From PBB1 sp046154125 (lineage in GTDB: Bacteria; Pseudomonadota; Gammaproteobacteria; Burkholderiales; Burkholderiaceae_C): 57,866 bases of DNA. Of the stretch, positions 10,322 through 17,722 are shown piece by piece. Position 1 is the stretch's first letter. Every line of letters starts with the position of its first letter. The notes beneath the pieces were generated by a model, which saw only the letters and a list, made by a program, of their open reading frames with translations, did no database searches and had not been told where the DNA came from. The stretch is taken from contig JBJXEJ010000182.1 in NCBI GenBank assembly GCA_046154125.1, positions 1 through 57,866 of the forward strand, written 5' to 3'. The position numbers and the translations under genes were made by a program.

Positions 10322-10657
10322 CTACTCGGCCACCACGGTGCCCTTGGCCGTGGCTTCGTTGTACTCGCCGAAAAAGGCGTAGCTGCCCGGCTTGAGAGGC
10401 CCGATGTAGATGGTCGCCTTGGTGCCGGCAGGAACGATCTTCTCCCGATTCAGGCTGTGGCTCTCGAACTCCTCCGGTGTCGCGTCCTGGTTGTGGACGA
10501 CCAGCTTGATGCGCTGGCCGGATGGCACCTTCAGTTCAGCCGGCTCGAATCGGTGGTTCTTGATGACGAGCAGCATCTCGGGCTCCGCGGCCTGAAGGGT
10601 TCCCGCACAGGTCAGTGCAGCCAGGGCCATGGCGGACAGGAAGTGGTAGCGGTTCAT
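10322..10657 (-). CDS. Periplasmic cupredoxin-domain protein of the FTR1 system
   Basis: A 111-residue protein with a signal peptide (cleavage after LQA, about residue 23) and a single EfeO-type cupredoxin domain (Cupredoxin_1). The mature protein contains no cysteine, so a type-1 copper site cannot form. Acidic residues in PEEFESHSLNRE and FFGEYNEA are candidates for iron binding. In EfeO-type systems such domains bind or oxidise Fe2+ before FTR1 import. It is the first gene of the operon, with an AGGA ribosome-binding site just upstream of the start. Confidence 0.85.
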   Translation of the reverse strand: MNRYHFLSAMALAALTCAGTLQAAEPEMLLVIKNHRFEPAELKVPSGQRIKLVVHNQDATPEEFESHSLNREKIVPAGTKATIYIGPLKPGSYAFFGEYNEATAKGTVVAE

Positions 10658-10694
10658 AGGTGTCCTGACTGGTGATCAAATGACGACCATGGCA

Positions 10695-10723
10695 ATGGTA
10701 AAGCGAACGGTTCGCATTAGCAA
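10695..10723 (-). promoter_or_regulatory. Predicted promoter with embedded palindrome upstream of the cupredoxin-FTR1 operon
   Basis: On the minus strand TTGCTA (10723-10718) and TACCAT (10700-10695) are separated by 17 bases, a good sigma-70 arrangement. The spacer contains a perfect inverted repeat, GCGAAC (10703-10708) and GTTCGC (10710-10715), centred on 10709. With one mismatched pair the symmetry extends to TAA/TTA on the outside. An operator inside the promoter spacer fits repression by a metal-sensing regulator. It is not a clear match to the classical Fur box. Confidence 0.55.
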
Positions 10724-10780
10724 CCATGAGGGGCGCGGGATCCTCGTAACCGACCGATCCACCCCTCGCGTGCCGAGTCA

Positions 10781-10836
10781 GGCTACTTTGTGGTCGTCGT
10801 GTACTTCAGGCTGTTCGGCGTGTCGAGGTCGAACGA
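10781..10836. repeat. 56-bp direct repeat, copy 1 (3' end of lipoprotein A)
   Basis: This segment is identical over 56 bases to 12462-12517. Both copies cover the 3' coding end of tandem paralogous lipoprotein genes plus the two bases beyond the stop. The central parts of the two genes are much more divergent, so the identity is not explained by uniform drift. Confidence 0.85.
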
Positions 10837-12375
10837 GAAGACCCTGGCGCTGGCCTCCGGTCGGGAGTTTCCATCGCGAAGGACGGTGAACCCCAGCCCG
10901 ATGCGGGTCGGCCCGGCCGACGCGTTGAACCAGAGGTCCTTGTCGAGCGCTGCCGCCGCACTGGGCAGCGTGCCGAGCATGTTCAACGTGCGGGTCGTGC
11001 TGTCGTAGCTGAACAGCGGGGCGTCGCTGAAGTACCCCGTCACCGCGGCGCCGCTGAAGACGAAGCGGGTGAGGTTCACGCTGTTGTTGAAGTCCACCGC
11101 GCTGGCTTCGACATCCTGCACGCTGAACGCGTTTATCGCCGAGTAGAGGCTGGTGTCGTTCTCGTCGATGTACTGGAGCGTCGTTGCCAGAACATGCGAT
11201 GCCGGGAAGTAGCCGACCTCGTACAGCCCCAGTTGATGGATGCCCGTCGAAGTCGTGCGCACGAAAGCCTGGGTGTTCGGTGAATACGCGGTGGTCTTCA
11301 GTGCGCCGGTTGCCTTGTTGACGCGGATCAGGCGCGAGTTGTCGCCCACGACGTCAGGACCCGGATCATTGAGTGCCAGATACAACACGCCCACCCCCAT
11401 CGTCGCCCGGGCCAGCGGCCCGCTGCCGGAAGCCAGCAACGATGCCGCCGGGGCAGCGCGGCTGATCTTCAGCACCTTCCAGGTGGGGGCGCCCTGGCCA
11501 TCGGTTGCCGTCGAGTAGACGTAGAAGTTGTCGGCATCGAAGCCGATCGGCTCCCAGTTGCCGCCGGCGGTCAGCGCAGCGTTCAGCGGCGCCTGACTGA
11601 ACGAGGTGCCGCCGGAGAAATCGACGACGCTGAGCCGCTCGCCGTCATCGACCAGTGCGGTGCGGTAGGTGCTGTCGACCACCTTCGTGATCGCCCGTGC
11701 CGCGGCGGGGCGAATGGTGACGGTGGTCGCCGGGCTGGTGTCCCACAGCACGACGGTGCGGGAGAAGATCCAGCCTCGCGGAGCCAGCGTTGCCGCGTCG
11801 CGCACCACGCCCAGCGGCTGCTCGCCGGTGAAGGGCGTGTAGACCAGTGCGCCGTCGCTTGCAAATCGCAGCTCGGCGGCGCCGTCGCAAGCGCCGCTGG
11901 CGCTCTTGACTGACACCAGGAAGCGCGAGTTGAACGGGGTCGCGTAGTCGTTGGCTGCTTTCAGGAAGCGGCACGCCGAGGTCGACGACGAATGTCGCAC
12001 CCGTGACGACGGCGCGTCGCCGTTGGCCTGCAGCGGCACGCTGCGCACCTGGCCGTCCATGATGTAGAGCAGCGTGTGCGGCTGGATCGACGCGACCCTC
12101 TGTGTCGCAGTGTCCACCGACCCGCTCGACACCAACTGGGTGGTGAAGATGTTTGCGACGCCGGTGGTGTCGATCTGGTATTCGTTGTCGGGCTGGCTCG
12201 GATGCACCAGCGACAGCGCGACCTTCGAGTCGACCTGCTTGTTGATCCAGCCATACGCCCCCGAAGTCGGGAACGTCGTCAGCGCGCCGTCATGGCCGCC
12301 TCCGCCGCCGCAGCTCGACAGGCCGATCAGTGTGGACAGCAGCGCCGTGAGGCAGAGGGTGCGGGGCAGGTTCAT
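10783..12375 (-). CDS. Lipoprotein of unknown function, tandem paralogue A
   Basis: A 530-residue secreted protein. The start at 12375 (MNLPRTLC) was chosen because the adjacent paralogue has the same N-terminus at its own ATG; a longer frame to 12459 lacks a signal peptide at its beginning. The signal peptide ends in the lipobox LSSC, followed by a run of glycines, so it is probably an outer-membrane lipoprotein. The body is rich in beta-strand-like segments (for example SLVHPSQPDNEYQI and VFSFDLDTPNSLKY), suggesting a propeller or beta-sandwich, but I recognise no family. It ends TTTTK, as does its neighbour. Confidence 0.75.
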   Translation of the reverse strand: MNLPRTLCLTALLSTLIGLSSCGGGGGHDGALTTFPTSGAYGWINKQVDSKVALSLVHPSQPDNEYQIDTTGVANIFTTQLVSSGSVDTATQRVASIQPHTLLYIMDGQVRSVPLQANGDAPSSRVRHSSSTSACRFLKAANDYATPFNSRFLVSVKSASGACDGAAELRFASDGALVYTPFTGEQPLGVVRDAATLAPRGWIFSRTVVLWDTSPATTVTIRPAAARAITKVVDSTYRTALVDDGERLSVVDFSGGTSFSQAPLNAALTAGGNWEPIGFDADNFYVYSTATDGQGAPTWKVLKISRAAPAASLLASGSGPLARATMGVGVLYLALNDPGPDVVGDNSRLIRVNKATGALKTTAYSPNTQAFVRTTSTGIHQLGLYEVGYFPASHVLATTLQYIDENDTSLYSAINAFSVQDVEASAVDFNNSVNLTRFVFSGAAVTGYFSDAPLFSYDSTTRTLNMLGTLPSAAAALDKDLWFNASAGPTRIGLGFTVLRDGNSRPEASARVFSFDLDTPNSLKYTTTTK

Positions 12376-12380
12376 CGGGT
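12244..12380. repeat. ~137-bp near-identical direct repeat, copy 1 (5' end of lipoprotein A)
   Basis: It aligns without gaps to 13961-14097 with roughly a dozen mismatches. It covers the signal peptide, lipobox and glycine run, plus five bases upstream of the start codon. Homology is lost a few bases beyond the start codons. Confidence 0.8.
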
Positions 12381-12461
12381 CTCCGATCGGAAGCATGGTC
12401 GAATTTGAGGTGACTGGTGGCGTTCGTCGCGCGGGTGCTGGCAGGGCTCTGGAACGCACCC

Positions 12462-12517
12462 GGCTACTTTGTGGTCGTCGTGTACTTCAGGCTGTTCGGC
12501 GTGTCGAGGTCGAACGA
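12462..12517. repeat. 56-bp direct repeat, copy 2 (3' end of lipoprotein B)
   Basis: Identical to 10781-10836 on the same strand, with the copies 1681 bases apart. Homology ends abruptly just inside both coding regions. Confidence 0.85.
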
Positions 12518-14092
12518 AAACACCTTCGAGCCAGCTTCACTGATGGCGCCCATGCTGTACTTCGCTGCGAACCCGATGCCCGTACTTGTGGGTCCGGCGT
12601 TCACTGACGTCGCGAGGTCCAGGTCCGACGCAGCCCCGTACTCGGCCGCGCCGGGCAGCTTGCCGAGCTCGGTGGCGCTGCGGGTCCGGGTGTCATAGGC
12701 GGTGAGCATCGCGTCTGCGTAGCTCTGTGCGTTGTTGGCGGCAAATACAAAACGCGTGATGTTGATGCTTCGTCCGAAGTTCAAGGTGTCCGCTGCGACC
12801 GGCAAAAGCGGATAGCCCTGATCGGCCGTGTACAGCGTGTTGTTGTTTTCGTCGATGAACTGAAGTTGGGTGCGCAGGTTTTGATTGGCGGTGCGGGGGG
12901 ACGTCAGGTCCCTCAGCTTCAACATGTGCACCCCTGCAGCGCCCGTCTGCACCGAGGGTTCGATGCCGGCGGGGAAGACCGTTTGCGGGACCAGACCGCC
13001 CGCCTTGTTGATCCGGAACAGGGTGTACGTCTGATCGACGCCGACGGGCTGAGCCACCGCATAGATCAGGTTGCTGCCCATCGCGACGCTGGTGAGCTGT
13101 CCGGTTCCACTGGCGAGCAACGACGCGACCGGACGGGATCGTGTGATCTTCAGAACCTTCCAGGCGATGGAATCCTGAGCCACCGAAGCGACTCGGAGGT
13201 AGAAAGCGTCGATGTCGAATCCGATGAGGTCCCAGGCTGTGCCGGCAGTGATGCCGGGGTTCAACGGCGTCTCGACGATGGTGCTGCCCGACGGAAATTC
13301 GAGCACGCTCAGCCCTCCTGAGCGACGCACGATCGCCGAGCGATCGGTGCCGGCAACCACGATGTTGGAGTCGATGGTGCCGGGCGGACTCAGCCGGAGC
13401 GTGGTGCCGTCGTTCCACAGCACCACCCGGTCGCTGTAAAGCCAGGCACGGGGAGCCAGCGTTGAGGTATCGCGCAGGACACCGACAGGTGCGGCATCGT
13501 CTGGGCTCGTGCTCAGGATGGTGGAGACGAGTTCGCCGTTGCCCGAGAACCGCAATTCGGAAAACCCGAGCGGCCGGTTGTCATCGAATCGCGTCGAGCC
13601 CGAGCAGTTGCCCAGTGGGCCCTTGCGCGAAACGATGAGGCGCGAGTTCAGCGGGTTCGCGTGGTCGTTCGCCACCAAGCCGAATCCGCAGGCATCCGCC
13701 GAACCCGAGACGGGAGGTCGAGACACCGGCGCTGCTCCGTCGGCTTGGAGCCGCAAGGACCGAACGGCCTCATTCACGATGTAGACCAGCGTGTGGGGCT
13801 GGATTGCAGTGACCTGCTGCGCGCCCGCGTTCACGGTTCCGCTGGACACCACACTCGTGCTGGATACCGCTTCCTGTCCGCTGTTGCTGATCTGGTAGGC
13901 GGTATCGGGCTGGCTGCGGTGAACCAGGAACAGCTGAGGATGTTCACCGAACGACCTGACGATCCAGCCATACGCACCCGCGGTCGGGAATGTCGTCAGC
14001 GCGCCGTCATGGCCGCCTCCGCCACCGCAGCTCGACAGGCCAATCAATGTGGAAAGCAGCGCGGTGAGGCAGAGGGTGCGGGGCAGGTTCAT
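12464..14092 (-). CDS. Lipoprotein of unknown function, tandem paralogue B
   Basis: A 542-residue paralogue of the downstream gene at 10783-12375. The first ~36 residues, including the lipobox LSSC and glycine run, and the last ~18 residues (FDLDTPNSLKYTTTTK) are almost identical between the two. The middle is alignable but clearly diverged (shared pieces such as IQPHTL, PLNSR/PFNSR, LAPRAW/LAPRGW, WKVLKI, VASLLASG). It is a predicted outer-membrane lipoprotein of unknown role. It lies 60 bases downstream of glcF, so co-transcription with the glycolate genes is possible but unproven. Confidence 0.75.
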   Translation of the reverse strand: MNLPRTLCLTALLSTLIGLSSCGGGGGHDGALTTFPTAGAYGWIVRSFGEHPQLFLVHRSQPDTAYQISNSGQEAVSSTSVVSSGTVNAGAQQVTAIQPHTLVYIVNEAVRSLRLQADGAAPVSRPPVSGSADACGFGLVANDHANPLNSRLIVSRKGPLGNCSGSTRFDDNRPLGFSELRFSGNGELVSTILSTSPDDAAPVGVLRDTSTLAPRAWLYSDRVVLWNDGTTLRLSPPGTIDSNIVVAGTDRSAIVRRSGGLSVLEFPSGSTIVETPLNPGITAGTAWDLIGFDIDAFYLRVASVAQDSIAWKVLKITRSRPVASLLASGTGQLTSVAMGSNLIYAVAQPVGVDQTYTLFRINKAGGLVPQTVFPAGIEPSVQTGAAGVHMLKLRDLTSPRTANQNLRTQLQFIDENNNTLYTADQGYPLLPVAADTLNFGRSINITRFVFAANNAQSYADAMLTAYDTRTRSATELGKLPGAAEYGAASDLDLATSVNAGPTSTGIGFAAKYSMGAISEAGSKVFSFDLDTPNSLKYTTTTK

Positions 14093-14097
14093 CGGGT
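13961..14097. repeat. ~137-bp near-identical direct repeat, copy 2 (5' end of lipoprotein B)
   Basis: Partner of 12244-12380, 1717 bases away. It includes the lipoprotein signal sequence and start codon of the upstream paralogue. Confidence 0.8.
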
Positions 14098-14152
14098 GTA
14101 CGGACAGGACGTGGCTCGATCATCGCCTCCGATCGCACGGCGTGGAACGTAG

Positions 14153-15400
14153 CTACCCCCCTAGTGCGTCGTCCAGCACCTCGACCCAGTGCCTCACCGG
14201 CGTCGGCGTGCCGGTCTGCAGATGCTGGATGCAGCCGACGTTGGCCGACACGATGACCTGGGCCTCGACCTCGGCCAGGTTGGCGAGTTTGCGGTCGCGC
14301 AGCTGGTACGCCAGCGTCGGCTGCAGCACCGAGTAGGTGCCGGCCGAGCCACAGCACAGGTGGCTTTCGTTCGGCGACACCTGGATGTCGAAGCCGAGCG
14401 CGCCCAGGTGCGTCTCGACGCCTCCGCGAAGTTGTTGCGCGTGCTGCAGGGTGCAGGGCGGGTGGAAGGCCAGGCGCGTCGTCGGCTGGCGGTGCAGGCG
14501 CGGCTTCAGCAGCGGCACCAGCTCGGGCAGCAGTTCGCTGAGGTCGCGGGTCAGCTCGCTGATTCGCTTCGCCTTGTCGGCGTAGGCCTCGTCGTGCGCC
14601 AGCGCATGGACGTAGTCCTTGACGGTAGCGCCGCAGCCCGATGCGTTCATCACGATCGCTTCGACCTTGTTCGACACCACGCTGGGCCACCACGCGTCGA
14701 TGTTGCGGCGCATGTCGGCCATGCCACCCTGTTGATCGCCGAGGTGGCTGCGGATCGCGCCGCAGCAGCCGGCCTCCTCGGCCACCATCGTCTGGATGCC
14801 GGCCGCATCCAGCACGCGTGCGGTGGCGCTGTTGATGTTGGGCAGCATCGCCGGTTGCACGCAGCCCATCAGCATCAGCACCTTGCGCGGATGCTCGCGT
14901 TTCGGCCATCGGTGCGCGCGCGCCTGCTCGTCAGCACCGGCCTTCGGTGCCACCTTGCCCTTCAGAGCGTCTGGCAGCAGCGGGCGCACGAGCTGGCCGA
15001 GCTTCATCGCCGGCTCGAAGAGTGGCGACGTCAGGCCTTCCTTCAGCAGCCAGCGCACCGTCTTCTCGCCGCGCGGACGTTCCACCTTCTCGTCGACGAT
15101 GCGCCGGCCGATCTCGACCAGTTCGCCGTACTGCACACCGGACGGGCAGGTGGTCTCGCAGTTGCGGCAGGTCAGGCAGCGGTCGAGGTGCTGTTGCGTT
15201 TTGCGCGTGGGCTCGGCGCCTTCGAGAACCTGCTTGATCAGGTAGATGCGACCGCGCGGGCCGTCGAGCTCGTCGCCCAGCAATTGGTAGGTCGGGCAGG
15301 TCGCGGTGCAGAAGCCGCAGTGCACGCACTTGCGCAGGATCGCCTCGGCGGTGTCGCCGTCGCGCGTGCCTTTGAATTCGGGGGCGAGGTGGGTTTGCAT
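14153..15400 (-). CDS. glcF: Glycolate oxidase iron-sulfur subunit GlcF
   Basis: A 415-residue electron-transfer subunit of the glycolate dehydrogenase GlcDEF. Two 4Fe-4S cluster motifs are visible, C25-x2-C28-x2-C31-x3-C35 and C76-x2-C79-x2-C82-x3-C86. Two CCG-type cysteine-rich domains follow (GCCGAIRSHLG and LCCGSAGTYS). It passes electrons from the FAD subunits to the quinone pool at the inner membrane. It is separated from glcE by two intervening genes, lrgA and lrgB; the lrgB stop lies 19 bases upstream of its ATG. Confidence 0.96.
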   Translation of the reverse strand: MQTHLAPEFKGTRDGDTAEAILRKCVHCGFCTATCPTYQLLGDELDGPRGRIYLIKQVLEGAEPTRKTQQHLDRCLTCRNCETTCPSGVQYGELVEIGRRIVDEKVERPRGEKTVRWLLKEGLTSPLFEPAMKLGQLVRPLLPDALKGKVAPKAGADEQARAHRWPKREHPRKVLMLMGCVQPAMLPNINSATARVLDAAGIQTMVAEEAGCCGAIRSHLGDQQGGMADMRRNIDAWWPSVVSNKVEAIVMNASGCGATVKDYVHALAHDEAYADKAKRISELTRDLSELLPELVPLLKPRLHRQPTTRLAFHPPCTLQHAQQLRGGVETHLGALGFDIQVSPNESHLCCGSAGTYSVLQPTLAYQLRDRKLANLAEVEAQVIVSANVGCIQHLQTGTPTPVRHWVEVLDDALGG

Positions 15401-15419
15401 CGTTCAGAGAGCGAGTGTG

Positions 15420-16151
15420 TCAGGACGGCAGGAGCCGCAACAGCAGAGGGATGAGCCAGGGCAGCAGAAGTGAGGCGAGGACCACCTGCAGTCCGAGCGC
15501 GAGGCCGGCATACGCGCCCGAATCGGCATGCACCTGCATCGCGCGCGCAGCGCCGAGGCCATGAGCCGCAGTGCCGATCGCGAAGCCGCGGACCGAGGGT
15601 GCCATGATGCCCAGCGCGTCGAACAGGTACTTCGCGCTCATCGCGCCGACCAGCCCGGTCAGCACCGCGAACACCGCCGCCAGCGCCGGGATGCCGCCGA
15701 GCTGCTCGGCGATGCCCATCGCCACCGGCGCGGTCACCGATTTGGGCGCGAGCGATCGCAGCAGGTCGGTGGGCAGCCCGAGCGCCCAGCCGATCGCCAC
15801 CGCACTGAACGCGGCCGCGAGCCCGCCGGCCAGCGCGGCGACGGTGACCGCGAGCGCGCGTTCGCGCAGCTCGGTGCGGCGCTGCCACAGCGGCCACGCA
15901 AGCGCGACGACCGCTGGCCCGAGCAGGAAATGGATGAACTGCGCGCCCGAAAAATACGTCGGGTACGGCGTGCCGCTGAGCGTGAGCAGCACCGCCAGCG
16001 CGACCACCGTCCACAGCACCGGATTGGCCCAGGGCGCCTGCCCCAGTCGCACATAGACGGTGTGTGCGAACACGTAGGTCACGAGCGTCGCCGTCAGGCC
16101 GAACAGCGGCGTGGCCGACAGGTAGACCCAGAGCTCGACGAAGTTCTGCAT
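15420..16151 (-). CDS. lrgB: LrgB/CidB family membrane protein, possible glycolate transporter subunit
   Basis: A 243-residue inner-membrane protein with multiple hydrophobic segments and LrgB features (TYPTYFSGAQFIHFLLGPAVVALA and KSVTAPVAMGIAEQLGG-like sequence). The ATG at 16151 (MQNFVELWVYLS) gives the normal family length; longer frames upstream overlap lrgA. LrgA/LrgB pairs were first studied as holin-like murein hydrolase regulators, but several act in carboxylate transport. These include the plant plastid glycolate/glycerate transporter PLGG1, an LrgA-LrgB fusion, and bacterial pyruvate carriers. Its location inside the glycolate oxidase genes makes glycolate transport the best hypothesis. 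Confidence 0.88.
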   Translation of the reverse strand: MQNFVELWVYLSATPLFGLTATLVTYVFAHTVYVRLGQAPWANPVLWTVVALAVLLTLSGTPYPTYFSGAQFIHFLLGPAVVALAWPLWQRRTELRERALAVTVAALAGGLAAAFSAVAIGWALGLPTDLLRSLAPKSVTAPVAMGIAEQLGGIPALAAVFAVLTGLVGAMSAKYLFDALGIMAPSVRGFAIGTAAHGLGAARAMQVHADSGAYAGLALGLQVVLASLLLPWLIPLLLRLLPS

Positions 16152-16168
16152 GGTGCGCGGGTGCCGGA

Positions 16169-16540
16169 TCAATGCGCGGCGGGGGCGGGCTTCGGCAACA
16201 GCGCGCGCAACACCAGTGCCGTCACCGCGAGGCCGATCCAGGTCGACAGCACCAGCGCGACCGCGAGCTGGGCTCCGTATTGCGACAGGAGTCCCATGTG
16301 CGTCATCACGCCGACCCCCACCGGGACGAACAGCAGCGACAGGTGAGCCAGCAGCACGTCGGCTGCGGCGCTGACCGGGTCGCGAACGGGCGCCCACGCC
16401 AGCGCCAGCATCAGGATCAGCATGCCGATCACCGGCCCGGGCAGCCCGATCGGTGCGGCTCGCGCCAGCAGCTCACCGGCCGACTGGCAGGCCAGCAGCC
16501 AGGCCAGGCCCTTCAGGGGTTCGCGGGCTGGCGTGGTCAC
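16169..16540 (-). CDS. lrgA: LrgA/CidA family membrane protein
   Basis: A 123-residue protein with four hydrophobic segments and the LrgA-type motifs LPGPVIGMLILML and LLFVPVGVGVMTH. It is the expected partner of LrgB, encoded 17 bases downstream. The gene starts 22 bases after the glcE stop, so glcE, lrgA, lrgB and glcF are almost certainly on one transcript. See lrgB for the transport hypothesis. No GlcA/LldP-type glycolate permease is present in the window. Confidence 0.88.
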   Translation of the reverse strand: MTTPAREPLKGLAWLLACQSAGELLARAAPIGLPGPVIGMLILMLALAWAPVRDPVSAAADVLLAHLSLLFVPVGVGVMTHMGLLSQYGAQLAVALVLSTWIGLAVTALVLRALLPKPAPAAH

Positions 16541-16562
16541 GGGCGGCGCCGCTTGCGCTGCA

Positions 16563-17711
16563 TCACAGGCCGGGGTAAAGCCGGCCGGGATTGAACACCC
16601 CGTGCGGATCGAACGAGCGCTTCAGCTCGCGGTGGATGCGGTCCAGCGGGGATGCCAAGGGTGCGAAGACCCCGGCTGACTTGTCCCGGCTGCGATACAG
16701 CGTGGCGTGGCCACCGGCGCGTTGGGCAATCCCGCGCAGGTGCGCCACGGTCTCCGGCAGCACATTCGGCGTCACACACCAGCGTTGCGCGCCCGCCCAT
16801 TCGATCAGTGGCGTGCCCGGCAGTGCGAGCATCGGCGCGGTCTGCGGCACCGAGAGCCGCCACAGCGCACCGCCGGCCTGCACGGCCTCGCGGGCTGCCA
16901 CGAAGAACTCGTCCCGGTGGTCGCGCAGACCGGCCCAGAACGGGTCGGCCAGATCCGCACCAATGACTTCGCCGCCCAGCGTCTGGAACGTCGATGTGGC
17001 CGCCTGCACTGCCGCGGCTGCGCCGCGCAGCCGCACGACGAGCATGCCGTTCCACAGCGCACTGGCGTTCAGCGGCAGCGGCTGGCCGCCCCAGCGATGC
17101 AGTTGCGCCAGTGCCTGCGTGGCGTCCAGGTCGAAACGCAGCGTGGTCGTGGCCGGCGCGATCGGCAGCACCTTGATCGACACCTCGAGGATCACGCCGA
17201 GCGTGCCGAGCGAGCCGACGAGCAGACGCGACACGTCGTAGCCGGCAACGTTCTTGATCACCTGTCCGCCGAAGCTCAGCACCTCGCCCCGGCCGTTGAG
17301 CAGCGTGGCTCCGAGCACGTAGTCGCGCACAGCACCGAGGGCCGCGCGCGACGGGCCCGACAGGCCTGCGGCGATCATGCCGCCCACGGTGCCGCCCTGC
17401 GTCGTCGCCTCGGGCGTGTCGCCCGAGAAGTGCGGTGGCTCGAACGGCAGGCACTGGCCCTTCTCGGCCAGCGCGGCCTCGAGCTCGGCCAGCGGCGTGC
17501 CGCAGCGCGCGGTCACGACCAGCTCGGTCGGCTCGTGGCTGGAGATGCCGCACAGCTCGGTGGTGTCGAGCAGCTCGCCCCGCGGTGCCTCGCCGTAGAA
17601 GTCCTTCGTGCCGTCGCCGCGGATGCACAGCGGCGTGCCGGACTCGGCGGCCGAACGGATGCGATCGATCAGGCGCGCGAGCGCGGGGTCGTTGTCGTCG
17701 ATGTCGGTCAA
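16563..17711 (-). CDS. glcE: Glycolate oxidase FAD-binding subunit GlcE
   Basis: A ~382-residue FAD-linked oxidase of the GlcD/GlcE family, with the FAD-binding PCMH-type domain in the N-terminal half (LCIRGDGTKDFYG, TTQGGTVGGMIAAGLSGPSR, VIKNVAGYDVSRL). No ATG or GTG lies between the glcD stop and the conserved region. I chose a TTG at 17711, 11 bases after the glcD stop and six bases after a GAG. A CTG overlapping the glcD stop (17726-17724) is the alternative. It would form the GlcDEF complex oxidising glycolate to glyoxylate. Confidence 0.9.
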   Translation of the reverse strand: MTDIDDNDPALARLIDRIRSAAESGTPLCIRGDGTKDFYGEAPRGELLDTTELCGISSHEPTELVVTARCGTPLAELEAALAEKGQCLPFEPPHFSGDTPEATTQGGTVGGMIAAGLSGPSRAALGAVRDYVLGATLLNGRGEVLSFGGQVIKNVAGYDVSRLLVGSLGTLGVILEVSIKVLPIAPATTTLRFDLDATQALAQLHRWGGQPLPLNASALWNGMLVVRLRGAAAAVQAATSTFQTLGGEVIGADLADPFWAGLRDHRDEFFVAAREAVQAGGALWRLSVPQTAPMLALPGTPLIEWAGAQRWCVTPNVLPETVAHLRGIAQRAGGHATLYRSRDKSAGVFAPLASPLDRIHRELKRSFDPHGVFNPGRLYPGL

Positions 17712-17722
17712 GGAAAACTCGT

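Noticed and set aside
14153..16540. Reading LrgA/LrgB as a holin/antiholin toxin-type or autolysis system
   Set aside because: The pair is embedded with gaps of 17-22 bases among glycolate oxidase genes, and related LrgAB proteins are carboxylate carriers, so transport is the better reading.
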